Both the position numbers and the translations under genes were made by a program. Shown here one piece after another: positions 11,820-23,349 of a stretch of 64,000 nucleotides of DNA. Location: the NCBI GenBank assembly GCA_012295275.1, contig CM022678.1, positions 8,896,659 to 8,960,658 on the forward strand, written 5' to 3'. Position 1 is the stretch's first letter. Each line of letters opens with the position of its first letter. This DNA is from Chrysomallon squamiferum. Lineage: Eukaryota > Mollusca > Gastropoda > Neomphalida > Peltospiridae. The notes beneath the pieces are model-generated. The model did not search any database, was not told where the DNA came from, and saw only the letters and a program-made list of their open reading frames with translations.

Positions 11820-13180
11820 TGAGCCTCTATTTCAACAAGGTAGATAAAGGCAATTGTTGATTCTTTGAAACACATAAGACTAAATGTTAATAGTAAATCT
11901 TTTATTCTGATAATCATCATCATTGTGTATGAATTTAAACAATGTGCTAAGATTGATTTGGCGCTAACAAAATATAACTTTATTTCTTGCATCTTCTATG
12001 GACAGTGAAACACTTTAATACTTTGAGAAAATGTATCACTGTCCAATTACGTAATACATTTTATATCTTCACGTGATTACTTTTTATCTGTTCTTATTTT
12101 ATTTTATTTTATTTAGTAAGCTATTTATTTTTGGATTAAAAGAATAAACTGAAGTAGTTCATTCCAAAGAACAGTGATGGAGAGAGGGAGAGAGGGAGAC
12201 AAGTAGCTTAACGAATTTAAGAGTTTTATTTGATTTCGGTTAATAAAAAATACAATATTAACACTGGGCTACGTAACTAACACTTTCCTCGATGACCTTC
12301 AAGAGAATCTATTCGTTATTCTTCTTCTTGTCTTATTATTATTATTTATGTGTGTGTGTGTGTTTGTGTGTGTGTTTGCATTTCTGTGCATGTGATTAGT
12401 GAATGCTACAGGCACGCATGTGAATCTGCATATTAATGTTTTCACTGCAGATAGAACAAACTCAGTACAACTCAACACGACTGACTATGAGATGAAATTA
12501 GTAATAAATACAGATTAACAGCATGTTCTAAATAATATACAAGTCATTAGGTGTTTTATACTAATAAGTATACATTATAAACTATGTAGAAATTAATATA
12601 AACATGTTGTTTGTGTGTGTGTTTGTGTATTAGTTTAAGTGTGTGCTTGTTTAGTCCCAAACACAAAATGCACACACACACACACACACACACACAAATG
12701 TACACAAGCATGCTCATACATACACACAATAGTTTTTACATATTTAAATAGATTATTACTGTTATCATTTTTGAGTCTTCCATGAAATAAATATTTGATA
12801 ACAACAATTTTTATTCCATTTAAAATTTAATTTAATTATAAAAAAATTTAATATTTCATTCACAATTGCTCCTTATCATTTAGTTGACTGGAAAATGTGT
12901 TTACTTCTACATAGATATATATATATATATTCTTTCTTTTCCTTTTAAGTACTATTTCAGAATAAGTATAACTTTTCCAGCAACTATTATTTATATGTTG
13001 AGAACTGAGTAACAATTCAAAATATTCTTAGACCCAATTTTATAAAATAATTGCCTTCACAAAGTAAACAAATCATTCCAGTATTATTTTATAATTTATC
13101 ATGAATACCCCAGTAAGACAAACAAACAAAAATAAACCTATTTTAGTATTACCATTATTTATTTATTCATTTGTTAATTT
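11820..13180. other. AT-rich duplicated DNA, no gene seen
   Basis: Contains short GT runs at 12348-12378 and 12611-12630 and a CA run at 12672-12696. Most of it has a counterpart in copy B. No open frames of note. Confidence 0.5.
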
Positions 13181-13195
13181 ATAATAATAATAATA

Positions 13196-13277
<82 letters not shown>
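13181..13277. repeat. AAT/ATT palindromic microsatellite
   Basis: About 60 bp of (AAT)n run directly into about 38 bp of (ATT)n, so one half can pair with the other as a hairpin or cruciform. At the matching place in copy B (22789-22824) only the ATT half is present. Confidence 0.95.
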
Positions 13278-13279
<2 letters not shown>

Positions 13280-13683
13280 TTTATGACATTATAAGCAATT
13301 GATCATGGATAATAATTGTTATAATATAAGGGAAATAACTCTCTTTTGCTAAAACTTTATTTATATTGTTAAAAGATATGAAATAAACAAAGAAAGCAAA
13401 TACAGTTTCCCACCCAAATTAAAAACAAAATCACTAATAATAAAAACCCTGAAAACAGTTTTATATCTCATTTTTATTTAAAAACAAACAGTAACAATGA
13501 ATTAAAAAAACCACATTCAACAGCAAAATTGTAACAAATATAAAAATTAATTAATTAAAAATGCCTATAAAAAACATAATACTGATACATGTGCATTATA
13601 AACAAAAAATATTGTAAAAACAAAATATAATTTAACTGTTATATATTTTTTTTTTTTACCTGTTTTAAATTATTACATTGGAT
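13278..13683. other. A-rich duplicated DNA, no gene seen
   Basis: Matches copy B at about 22825-23225. Nothing coding recognised. Confidence 0.5.
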
Positions 13684-13980
13684 AATTAATTACTTTATTT
13701 AACAGGCGCTAGTATTAAAAATTAATCTAGATATCTGTTTTTTATTAATGTGTGCTAAATAAATTAATTACTTTATTTAACAGGAGCTAGTATTAAAAAT
13801 TAATCTGTTTTTTATTGAAGTGAGCTAAATAAATTAATTACTTTATTTAACAAGAGCTAGTATTAAAAATTAATCTGTTTTTTATTGAAGTGAGCTAAAT
13901 AAATTAATTACTGTATATAACAGGAGCTAGTATTAAACATTAATCTGTTTTTTATTAAAGTGTGCTAAATAAATTGATCT
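13684..13980. repeat. 70-bp tandem repeat, 4 copies
   Basis: The landmark gctaaataaatt occurs at 13754, 13824, 13894 and 13964, exactly 70 bp apart. Copy B has about one unit at 23222-23320, so the expansion happened in only one copy or was lost from the other. Confidence 0.95.
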
Positions 13981-14009
13981 GATGTTTTTTATCTGCTGAG
14001 TTTATGTTG

Positions 14010-14295
14010 TATTTTGTGCAAACATAAATATACATATATCACATATACACAAGTAAAAGACACAAACCAAACACCAATAACATTACAATACTCACACAAC
14101 AGAACATACACAGTCACACACACTCACACACACATTCACTTAGGCAAATCTCACACAAACAGACATACCAACATACATACACATACACCAAAACACATAT
14201 ACACCAAAACACACAAACACATACAGGTACACATATATTCAGAGACATACCAACATACATACTGACATACATCCTCACACATACAGTGCAGAACA
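14010..14295. repeat. CA/ATAC-rich cryptic repeat
   Basis: Interrupted ACACA/CATAC sequence with repeated phrases such as agagacataccaacataca. The copy B counterpart (23350-23790) is longer and differently arranged. Confidence 0.85.
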
Positions 14296-14872
14296 TAAAT
14301 TTAATAGATAATAACTGATATTATCAAAAACACTTAACTGGCCAATGAAAACAAAAATCTAATAAAAATATGATTTCCTTTATAAACTTTGGTCCGTGTA
14401 TTTTATCAGCACATAAATATTAGTATCAGTGTGTGTGAATTAACAGCATATTTTATCATGTTATTCGATATCAGAAAAAGTTGAGTAGAGCATTAAAAAA
14501 ATCATACAAAAAGGATGGTAGAAATTATTATTTTCTGTATCAGAACACTGGATAGAGGCAAAAATCATCAGTTAAGTTGTTATGGTTGAAATTATCATTC
14601 TTTGTGTCAGAAAACTTTCTACAGAACAGTTTTAAAATCATTTTCTATGAAGTGGAATTGACATTATCTATATCAGAAAATACAGAATGGCATAGAAAAC
14701 TTAACCTCTATAATCAGGGAAAAAACTGGATAGATTATTAACAATACCTATTTATTATCAGACAAGCAGGACAAAAGAAAATATGTCAGAAAATACTGAA
14801 TGTATTATTAATAATATTATTTTATCCTCATACAAACTGGAAAAGAGAAAATACTATTCTCTCAGAATGTAC
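14296..14872. other. intron or downstream DNA of the duplicated gene
   Basis: Well conserved with copy B (23820-24403). Several variants of atcagaaaat recur every 60-90 bp. No exon-like open frame found. Confidence 0.5.
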
Positions 14873-15074
14873 CTAATAGAACTGTAACTGAAAACAATTT
14901 TCTTTCATCAGATAAGCTACACAGTCACTGTCACCACATTCTACATCAGTGTACACAGGGTGAGCTAATCTGTAAGTGTGACGTTTCCATGACTCCTCTG
15001 TGTTCTGCAGAATTAGCTCAGGATGAGCTGAATCTTCAGCTTGTCTCACTTTCATCCTCTTCTCCACTTCTTGT
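14873..15074 (-). CDS. copy A exon 5 (202 bp, ends in TAG)
   Basis: Acceptor tttttctcag at the high-coordinate end and donor-like |gtacat at the low end. Reads as 66 residues plus a stop, starting RQEVEKRMKVRQAEDSAHPE with the first base shared with the previous exon. Contains the acidic Cys pair CGDSDC. The TAG (14873-14875) sits where copy B has CAG. Confidence 0.7.
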
Positions 15075-15399
15075 CTGAGAAAAACATTTCAATATTTAAT
15101 ATTAATGTAATTAGGTATTGGTTTGTACAGTGTCTATTGTTATATTTACCTTTGTTTGTCACACAGTAGCTGATATACTTTACATGCTGGGGTGGCCTTA
15201 AACATTCATTCATTCGTATAGTTTGTAAAAACAATGGCTATCGAAAATTTCAGTTATTTAAAGATAAGCTTTCATTCCTATCCATTTTACAAAAATAATG
15301 GACATAATTTTATAAGCACATGATACCAATAGACATAATTACAAATGAAAGGATTTTTTTGTTTTTATTTTTATTTTATTTTTTATCAGTTACCATTAA

Positions 15400-15443
<44 letters not shown>

Positions 15444-16141
15444 TTGTTATATGTGAGCCTTTCCATGAGCATCAAGGCAAAAACCAGCTACTTTGTTTAG
15501 ACCTAGTATTATAATTATGCACATACACTTTATGAACAGGGAAAGACAATGAAAGAAAGAAAGTGAAAGAGAGAATCAGACAGGCTAGGAGAAAATTAGA
15601 GATAGTGAGAGAGAAATAAAAAGACAATGACATCATCACTATACCTGACTTTTACCTGCAGTTCTGTACTTTTAACATCATCAACTTTAAATTTAATTCT
15701 TGACTCTATGAACGGTCAGCCTAGGTAACAATAAACATATTTTTTTAATTATTCATAATAATCATTGTTAGTGTTAAAGAACAGTGATACAGTTGGAAGA
15801 AATATTCTAGAACAAATTGTCAAAACAGATAGATATTTACAGATTATAAGTTTAGAAATACATACAAATAGTCATATAGGTAGATATTTAGATAGACAAA
15901 CAGACTAAGTTAGATAAAGTCACAGACTTACAGACAGACAGAAAGTTGAAAGAGACAAATGTAAAACACAAGAGTACAGAGATACATAGATGTATTTATT
16001 AAGTAACATTATTTAGACACTGGCAGATATTGGGTAGATAGGTAGGTTGATGATGTAGACAATCAGACAGACAGACAGACAGACAGAAGGGTTATTGTAG
16101 ACACTGGTAAACAGATATTTAGTTAACAGGATTAGGCAGAT

Positions 16142-16193
<52 letters not shown>

Positions 16194-16936
16194 GTGAGAG
16201 AAGCTGACAGACTGGGAGTAGTAGGTAAATCAAATTACATTTATATATAATTAGTCAAACACTGATTGGGAGTAGTAGGTAAATCAAATGACATTTATAT
16301 ATAATTAGTCAAACACTGATTGGGAGTAGTAGGTAAATCAAATGACATTTATATATAATTAGTCAAACACTGATGATTTAAATGGAATACCTCTTCTCTG
16401 TTGTAGTAATCTGTAGCCTTGTCTACAGATACACAATCAGACATCAGTATCCATGCTGTTCCACTGTTTGAACAAGTAACTGGATCCTGGCAAATTCAAG
16501 GAGTAGTAGTAGTGATATAGTGATAGTAGTAGTATTAGCAGTAGTAGTTTTAGTAACAGTAGTAGCAGTTGTAACAGCAATAGAAACAACAGAAGTATTT
16601 GTAATAGTTGTAGTAGTAGTAATAACAAAAATACATTATAATAAGACTAATAACAATAGTAATATTAATAATAACTGTAATAAGACAAATACATAAAATA
16701 ATAATTAAAAAAAATGTTAAAATAATAATCATAATAAGAAATTACATTAATATTAACAATAAAAAGGTACAGTATCATAATAATACAAAATAAAATTACT
16801 AACAATAAAATTCACAATTAAATAACAGGTCTCTAAAAGAAGAAGAAAACAATATATATAAATAATAGGTTGCCATTTTAATATATTAACAATCAAGAAT
16901 TATAAAGAAATAAAAAAAACAAAAAAAAACAAGAAC

Positions 16937-16994
<58 letters not shown>

Positions 16995-17445
16995 CAAGTG
17001 GGAGAGAGAGAGAGAGAGAGAGAACCAAATATAAATATTCATAAATAAGCAGAATGTGATGTTTGTAATTACAGACAGATACACAGAAAGACAGACAGCT
17101 GTGAACTGTTATTACTACATACTACATACTATATAATCACTCACCATGACCTTTCAAGATGGCTGCAATGTCAAGGACATCACCTAGTGTCAGTGTCAGA
17201 AGTTGACTGTTTCCTTTATCTGTGAGAATGGCTGGACAGTGCATCATATTACCCAGCATTCCTAGAGCAAAATAAATAAATAAATAAATGAGATGACAAA
17301 TTTCAATAAATATGAACAATATAAATGTTAAAAATAAAAAACAAATATAACTGATTACCAGGATGTCCTCCAAGTGCTGTCAGTTTAATCAGGAAGCTGT
17401 CTGCAACTGAAGGGAGACAACTACAAGATGATTCAACTTTCTCCC
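14873..17445 (-). CDS. duplicated gene fragment, copy A (5 exons, one open frame)
   Basis: Five minus-strand exons (17445-17359, 17261-17145, 16479-16391, 15705-15656, 15074-14873) join with matching phases 1-1-1-0-2 and with AG/GT borders at every junction. Together they form 545 bp that stay open until a TAG as the last codon of the fifth exon. The peptide is of mixed composition, rich in Leu and helix-forming residues in the first two exons and charged in the fifth. I see no signal peptide, membrane segment or catalytic motif, and I do not recognise the family; a helical-repeat protein is only a guess. The start of the gene is missing: copy B has one more upstream exon, and in copy A that block is absent. 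In copy B the final codon is CAG followed by the donor, so the copy A TAG is probably an acquired stop at an exon end. Splice-phase agreement is the main reason I believe this is a true gene. Confidence 0.72.
15403..15442. repeat. (ATT)n microsatellite in intron
   Basis: About 40 bp; copy B has a slightly longer run at 24946-24989. Confidence 0.95.
15656..15705 (-). CDS. copy A exon 4 (50 bp)
   Basis: Acceptor gttcatag, donor CTGCAG|gtaaaa. Phase 0 in, phase 2 out, 16 codons plus two bases. An alternative acceptor 2 bp further in would open another frame, but only this choice joins exon 5 without a stop. Confidence 0.6.
15706..16390. other. intron with GATA/GACA, CA and 54-bp repeats
   Basis: Holds AGACAGAC-type interrupted repeats at 15830-16090, a (CA) run at 16146-16188 and a 54-bp array. 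No exon seen. Confidence 0.6.
16212..16375. repeat. 54-bp tandem repeat, 3 copies
   Basis: The phrase gggagtagtaggtaaatcaa begins at 16214, 16268 and 16322. Copy B has a single unit near 25775, so this array differs in copy number between the duplicates. Confidence 0.93.
16391..16479 (-). CDS. copy A exon 3 (89 bp)
   Basis: Donor GAAGAG|gtattc. Acceptor taken at gatccag, 8 bp inside another AG (gccag): the outer AG would give an in-frame stop with the upstream phase, while the inner one keeps the frame open. Encodes TCSNSGTAWILMSDCVSVDK followed by ATDYYNREE. Confidence 0.65.
16497..16930. repeat. TAG/AAT-rich degenerate trinucleotide tract in intron
   Basis: GTA/TAG triplets to 16630, then AAT/ATA-rich DNA. 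Shared with copy B at 25953-26400, with a longer GTA run there. Confidence 0.8.
16941..17022. repeat. (GA)n microsatellite in intron
   Basis: Two GA runs separated by acttcaagtggg. In copy B (26401-26454) the second run after the same spacer is almost lost. Confidence 0.97.
17145..17261 (-). CDS. copy A exon 2 (117 bp)
   Basis: Acceptor tgctctag, donor GGTCATG|gtgagt (strong). 38 full codons, starting with the segment MLGNMMHCPAILTDKGNSQ and continuing into a Leu-rich helix-like stretch (LLTLTLGDVLDIAAILKG). Intact here; the copy B version lacks one base. Confidence 0.75.
17359..17445 (-). CDS. copy A exon 1 of those visible (87 bp)
   Basis: Acceptor agaaatcag, donor CATCCTG|gtaatc. Encodes GEKVESSCSCLPSVADSFLI and then KLTALGGHP, phase 1 in and out. 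Identical in frame in copy B. Confidence 0.7.
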
Positions 17446-17826
17446 CTGATTTCTTGACAGTGAGAACTTAAAATTAATTAAATTTACATAAATAATTCAT
17501 AAATAATTCATCTAAATTTAGGAAGTAAATTTAAAATAAAGATTCTTGGAGAGGTCAGTTATAATCTGATAGTTAAAACTTGAAATACTGATTTAAAACA
17601 AAGTTAGTAGAATAAATTATTTTGTTATTTCATTTAGTGTGTAATAATGAATTCAAAGTAAAGTAAATTTGTAATCCAAAAGCACCACATATTAAAATAC
17701 TAATTTAAACAAAGTTTAAATTAACAGAAAATATATTACTGGCTGCTGGCATGAGCATGGTATAATTCACTTTTTGTAACATATCACTGAATTCCCAGCT
17801 GACTTTAATTTATAAAGCTTTGCAAA
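17446..17826. other. AT-rich spacer; site of a copy-specific deletion or insertion
   Basis: At about 17506 the alignment with copy B jumps from 26966 to 28513. The sequence at 17500-17515 repeats aataattcat, a possible slippage or deletion scar. Confidence 0.6.
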
Positions 17827-17973
17827 ATGGTGAAAACTAAAAAGCTAAAAGATCAGGTGGCAGAGTTGCAGGCTGCTTTGCAGGAAGAAAGGGCTGTGAC
17901 TCAACGACTTAATGAGGATTTGCTGAGTCCTAAACAAGGTGAAAGCAGAAGTGGTTTGGGAAGTTCTGCATAA
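17827..17973 (+). CDS. gag-like fragment of a Gypsy-type element, copy A
   Basis: A 48-codon frame starting at an ATG and rich in Lys, Glu, Gln and Leu with heptad-like spacing (LKDQVAELQAALQEERAV), as in short coiled-coil gag N-termini. It ends in TAA and is followed 130 bp later by a protease-like frame on the same strand. Conservation with copy B is high. Calling it gag rests mainly on that neighbour; it could also be an unrelated coiled-coil peptide. Confidence 0.4.
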   Translation: MVKTKKLKDQVAELQAALQEERAVTQRLNEDLLSPKQGESRSGLGSSA

Positions 17974-18094
17974 GATTTTTGAAGACAGATCATCAGTGGC
18001 ATGAACTTCAGCTATGATGCCCAACAAGAATTATACCTTGTTGCACCAATTTGCTGAAAATGTGAGAGACTGAAGAAAGAACTAAAACAATGAG

Positions 18095-18387
18095 TCCAAG
18101 TTGATTGTTTGTTAGATACTGGGTCAGTGGTAACTATGATAACTGAGGATTTCTTCAACAACAACTTTGCTCCACTTGGTATTCAGCTCCTTGCAAGTCA
18201 AGGATGGCTCTCACTTAAGGCTGCCAATGGATTGGATATTCTCTACTGTGGATATACTGAACTCAACATTGAAGCACTAGGCAAATTAGTTCCTGACAGA
18301 GGAATTGTGGTGGTGAAGAGGCCTAAAGAAATTGCAATGATGCAGGCAAAAGACAAGTTAATAAAGAGACTGCTGAGACATGGCTAG
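18095..18387 (+). pseudogene. retropepsin-like protease fragment of a Ty3/Gypsy-type retrotransposon, copy A
   Basis: An open stretch of about 97 codons without its own start. It contains the aspartic protease active-site motif LLDTGS near its beginning, followed by VTMITEDFF, a typical strand after the catalytic loop, then an AANGL..LYCGYTEL segment and a GIVVV strand, which resemble the flap and C-terminal strands of retropepsins in animal LTR retrotransposon polyproteins. The frame closes at TAG soon after a Lys-rich segment. No reverse transcriptase or integrase follows, and no LTR was identified, so this is a fragment. Copy B has the same stretch with a handful of substitutions and no added stop. 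Confidence 0.7.
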
Positions 18388-18539
18388 AGTTGGAAACCAT
18401 GCAGAGCTGAGAGGAAATTAGAAGAATCTGGGTTGTTAACACTAATCTGACAATGGGACAGATTATTTCTTGAAAACTGTGAACTGTACAGAAAAATAAA
18501 GGACCCCAATTTGGGAAGTATCACAACAACAGATATGGG

Positions 18540-18904
18540 TATCCCATGTTTTGCCACTTCAACAACAGCAGACATGTATCGATGTCTGACAACATAAATA
18601 TGAGTATGGCTAGTGTCTTACATCTACAACAACAGCAGACATATAGTCAATGTCTTTATAAATATGAGTATGGCTAGTGTCTTACCTCCAGAACAACAGC
18701 AGATATCAGACATGTACTTGATGTCTGACAACAAATATGTATCCTTAATGTTACACCACTACAACAGCAGTCACATAGACGATGTCTCACAAACAATAAA
18801 TATGGGTATCGCTAGTGTTTCACCACTACAACAACAGCAGACATGCAGTATGTGTCTGAAAATGATATGGGTATCCCTAGTGTTTAACAATATAATAATG
18901 GGTA
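18540..18904. repeat. about 68-bp degenerate array after the protease fragment, copy A
   Basis: Units share caacaacagcagacat, then atgtctgacaacaataaata, then a tatgggtatccctagtgttt-like segment. The array is cut by the gap at 18905; copy B shows more units. Confidence 0.88.
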
Positions 18905-19104
18905 NNNNNNNNNNNNNNNNNNNNNNNNNNNNNNNNNNNNNNNNNNNNNNNNNNNNNNNNNNNNNNNNNNNNNNNNNNNNNNNNNNNNNNNNNNNNNNNN
19001 NNNNNNNNNNNNNNNNNNNNNNNNNNNNNNNNNNNNNNNNNNNNNNNNNNNNNNNNNNNNNNNNNNNNNNNNNNNNNNNNNNNNNNNNNNNNNNNNNNNN
19101 NNNN
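18905..19104. other. assembly gap (200 N)
   Basis: Exactly 200 N, inside the 68-bp array of copy A. The end of copy A is therefore not observed. Confidence 0.98.
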
Positions 19105-19302
19105 TAAATAAAATAAATAAAAAACATCGTAATGTGAAATTTCTTTATATGTTTGTCGTCATGAAATGTTGGAAGAAAATCACAATTTTTCTGGTCGGTC
19201 TAATGAAACACACCGAATCATTAACATCCAATATGTCGCTTGATGTCCTTCTATTACCTAGTTTGTAAATTCAAAATAACTAAAACTATATATATATAAA
19301 AT

Positions 19303-19334
<32 letters not shown>

Positions 19335-19959
19335 AAAAAAAATATAGATAAATAAATAAATAAAAGTAAATTCTGACCATTCTGGTTATAAAACTGTTTT
19401 ATAAATTTCTGAGCATAGCTCTATTTAACTGTTAAAACCTTCCGCTTGTGTGAAACCGCCATTTGTGTGAGGAACGTAAAAAAAAAAAAAATAAATAAAA
19501 TAAAATTTAAAAAAAAGTACAAAAAAAGGAAATGTATTACTTCTTTTACAGTTTGTGGCTTTTATTATTATTGTTATTATTACATGGTTTCTTGATCTGT
19601 CTGTCTATTAATCCACCTATCTGTCTGTCTATTAATCCACCTATCTGTCTGTCTGTATAATATAAATAATGTGTATAATATCAACGTAGTACAAAATAGT
19701 TCAATGTTGAGATTTGTTATAAATTTATTATAAATAATGAAGATAAATCTGAATTTCTTTTTTTGTAGAAGCTCACCTACGAAATAAATGAATATTTTAC
19801 TTCTTCTTTCCAATATTTTACAAAACAACACTGATTTAATATAATGGTATAAATAGTAAGTGAAATATAAATAAATGCTAAAACATTATTTGAAATTACA
19901 ATCTTTGTTCTTGATTATATACATACATATATACATACATACATACATACATATATACA
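19105..19959. other. unique A-rich DNA between the two duplicate copies
   Basis: Several poly-A runs (19322-19341, 19479-19491). A 24-bp repeat (ctgtctgtctattaatccac-type) occurs two to three times at 19597-19655. An ATAC/TA microsatellite at 19918-19979 marks the left edge of copy B. No gene seen. Confidence 0.55.
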
Positions 19960-20108
19960 TACATATATATATATATATGTTAAGAATTTTACTTTAAATA
20001 TTCATTGTTTGTAAAGTTAAATTTTAAATATAATTAACAGCTGTTATTAAATAATAATAATAATAATAATAATAACGAAACAAGTTTTGTATTAAAGAGA
20101 AATGTGAT

Positions 20109-20240
20109 TTATTATTATAATTATAATAATTATTATTATTATCATCATCATTATTATTATTATTATTTATTCATTTATTTATTCATTCTTTTATTTATTT
20201 ATTCTTTTATTTATTTATTATTTTTGTTGTTGTTGTTCTT
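20109..20240. repeat. ATT/ATTT/GTT microsatellite
   Basis: Mixed (ATT), (ATC), (TTTA) and (GTT). Counterpart of 11716-11806. Confidence 0.9.
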
Positions 20241-20785
20241 GTTAATTAATAAATTTGTGACCTTGAAGCTCTATTTGTGTATGAATTTAAACAATGTGCT
20301 AAGATTGATTTGGCGCTAACAAAATATGACTTTGTTTCTTGCATCTTCTACGGACAGTGAAACACTTTAATACTTTGAGAAAATGTATCACTGTCCAATT
20401 ACGTAAAACATTTTACATCTTCATGTGATTACTTTTTGTCTGTTGTTATTTTATTTTATTTAGTAAGCTATTTATTTCTGGATTAAAAGAATAAACTGAA
20501 ATCGATTAATTGTGTGTGTGTGTGTGTGTGTGTGTTTTAAAGATTTTAATCCCAAGTATTTGACCCATGTAGATTAGCTTGTATTTGAAAGACAACAGTA
20601 TATGTGTATTACTTTTTTTTAATCAATTAAGAATATATTTGATTAAGATTTCTACTGTTCTTTTTTGTTTCCATATCTAAATTAAAGTAAAAATATTATT
20701 TAAAAAATTACTTGAGTCTAATATTGCTATTAACATTTTAAATAATAAAACTGAACAATAAAACTGAACTGTTTTATTGTGGCAG

Positions 20786-20849
20786 AAATCTGGACACGAG
20801 TGTGAAGCAGATTCCACCATTTTACAGTCAGCTGATGACACAGGACCAG
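20786..20849 (+). CDS. candidate small plus-strand exon in a copy B-only block
   Basis: Acceptor attgtggcag, 64 bp open in one frame (KSGHECEADSTILQSADDTG), donor GACCAG|gtaaaa. Both borders fit consensus and the composition is not simple. It is isolated, with no partner exon seen nearby, so it may be chance. Confidence 0.3.
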
Positions 20850-20869
20850 GTAAAATGACCAGACTGATC

Positions 20870-21135
20870 TGATTTCAGTCTGTTGTGTTCATTCAGCAGT
20901 GGTGAGTGATGCTGATGTTGATGTTCTTGTCCTTTCTGCTCTGTGATGTTTCTCCAGAGTCACATTTTGAAGTTTCAGTCTGTTGTGTTCATTCAGCAGT
21001 GGTGAGTGATGTTGATGTTGATGTCCTTGGTCTTTCTGCGCTGTGAAGTTTCAGTCTGTTGTGTCGATTCAGCAGTGGTGGTTGATGCTGATGTTGACGT
21101 CCTTGATCTTTCTGCTCTGTGATGTTTCTCCAGTC
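20870..21135. repeat. 76-99 bp tandem repeat, 3 copies
   Basis: The phrase agtttcagtctgttgtgt and the following attcagcagtggtg..tgatg occur three times (starts near 20874, 20971 and 21047), alternating with ctttctgctctgtgatgttt. Present only in copy B. Confidence 0.88.
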
Positions 21136-21711
21136 ACTTTTTATATATATGTAAAAATATCTATAAATTATATATTTGTTGTTAGAACCATTTCTATTTT
21201 TATTTTTTATTGCAGTAAACGTTGTTTTGTTGTTTTTGTTTTGTTTTTTATCTATACATTTTATCTGTAGTTTCTTATTAAAATAAATCTCACGTTACTT
21301 TTTACTCTGCTGCTAGTAACAAAAGAATAAATATTGTTGTGTTATTCAAGCTATCGGCAGAAAATTAGGTTAGGCATAATATTTGATTTTTTTTCTATCC
21401 ATATGAAGACACTGTTTGTACCAGTAAGTATATCTTACACGTGTACACTAGTGTGAAATTTATACATTTATTAAAATTTAATAAGAAATTCCCATTGAAC
21501 TACTGCGAGTTAGTTCTAGTTCAGAAATACGAGACACACTGAAACTAGAAAATCGGGGAGCGTCGTGGGTTCGACCTCCAGTTCCATGTTTCTTATGTTT
21601 TATGCATCAGCCTCACTTTATGAAGAATAAATAAATAAAACAAAAACTAATTTAACTTGTCTCACAATAGTTTATTATCATTTAGTGGATTATTAAAAAT
21701 AATTTTTATAG

Positions 21712-21759
<48 letters not shown>

Positions 21760-22075
21760 GTTCTTAGTTTAGTTACCAGTAATATAAATAGCATCCTAAA
21801 TAAAAAATGTATTATTAATTAGTTATTTATTACTGTCATTGTTATTACTGTAATTTTATTATTATATTATTTATTCATTTATTTATAATTTTATTATTAA
21901 TTTATTATTGTGATTATTGTAGTTTATTATTATATCATTTTTAATGTGATTTATTTTATTATTTATTCAACTTTTTCAAAAATAAAGCCTCCAATTTTTA
22001 TTCAACTAGACATAAACTGATAATTTACACAATTATTATTACTTTTGAATTTAAATTAATTTGCTTGATTTGCTT
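21136..22075. other. AT-rich copy B-only DNA, no gene seen
   Basis: Contains the B-box-like site listed separately and a (TA)n run at 21718-21756. The rest is ATT-rich without repeats of clear period. Confidence 0.5.
21530..21600 (+). other. possible tRNA-derived SINE remnant (B box)
   Basis: The string gtgggttcgacctccag fits a pol III B box (GGTTCGANNCC) with a short T-arm-like stem. No clear A box or second arm is visible upstream, so it is not a functional tRNA gene. Invertebrate SINEs often keep this motif longest. Confidence 0.3.
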
Positions 22076-22785
22076 GAGATGAAATTAGTAATAAATAGAG
22101 TTTAATAGAATTTTCTAAGTTATTGATACACAAGACATTAGATGTTTTATACTAATAAATACACATTATAAACTATGTAGAAATTAATATAAACATATGT
22201 TGTGTGTGTGTGTTTGTGTATATTAGTGTAAATGTGTGCTTGTTTAGTCACAAACACAAAATGCACATACACACATACACACATACAAATGTACACAAGC
22301 ATGCACATACACACACACACAATCTTTTTTAGTTTTTAATTCTGTACATATTTAAATAGATTATTACAGTTATCATTTTTGAGTCTTCCATGAAATAAAT
22401 ATTCGATAACAACACTTGGTATTCCATTTAAAATTTATTTTTTCATTCACAATTACTCCTTATCATTTCATTGACTGGAAAATTTGTTTACTTCTACATA
22501 GATATATATATTTCTTCTTTTCCTTTTAAGTAATATTTCAGAATAAGTATAACTTTTCCAGCAACTATTATTTATATGTTGAGAACTGAGTTACAATTCA
22601 AAATATTCTTAGACCCAATTTTATACATTAATTGCCTTCACAAAGTAAACATATCATTTCAGTATTATTTTGTAATTTGTCATGAATACCCCAGTAAGAA
22701 GACAAAAAAAAAAAATACATTTTTTTTTAATCAGAAATAAACCTATTTTAATATTACCATTTTTATTTATTTATTCATTTGTTAG

Positions 22786-22824
<39 letters not shown>

Positions 22825-23230
22825 TTATTTATATTATAAGCAACTGACCATGGATAATAATTTTCATAATATAAGGGAAATAACTCTCTTTTGATAAAAC
22901 TTTATTTATATTGTTAAAAGATATGAAATAAAGAAAGAAAGCAAATACAGTTTCCCACCCAAATTAAAAACAAAATCACTAATAATAAACACCCTGAAAA
23001 CAATTTTATATCTCTTTTTTATTTACCAAGAAACAGTAACAATGAATTAAAAAATCAAATTCAACAGCAAAATTGTAACAAATATAAAAATTAATTAATT
23101 AAAAATGCCTATAAAAACATAAAACTTGATACATGTGCATTATAAACAAAAATATTGTAAAAACAAAATATTTTTAACTGTTTTTTTTTTTTTTTTTTTT
23201 TACCTGTTTTAAATTATTACATTGGATAAT
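22076..23230. other. duplicated AT-rich DNA, no gene seen
   Basis: Matches 12490-13690 of copy A. Holds GT/CA runs at 22203-22320 and (ATT)n at 22789-22824. Confidence 0.5.
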
Positions 23231-23349
23231 TAATTACTTTATTTTAAAAGGAGCTAGTATTAAAAATTAATCTAGACAAAAATTAATTTTTTATTAAAGT
23301 GTTAAATAAATTGATTTAAAATTAATTTTTTTTCTGCTGAGTTTATGTT

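Larger units (their letters stand above)
11480..18904. repeat. segmental duplication, copy A
   Basis: Matches copy B (19960-30055) in the same order and orientation. Pairs I could follow by eye: 11690-12150 with 20085-20505; 12490-13690 with 22076-23230; 14300-17510 with 23820-26965; 17510-18904 with 28513-30010. Single-base changes and small indels are frequent. A lacks two B blocks of about 1.5 kb each (20506-22075 and 26968-28512) and has longer arrays at 13684 and 16212. Its right end is cut by the gap at 18905. Confidence 0.93.

Noticed and set aside
21530..21600. Functional tRNA gene
   Set aside because: Only the T-arm/B-box part is recognisable; no acceptor stem, D arm or anticodon arm can be drawn.
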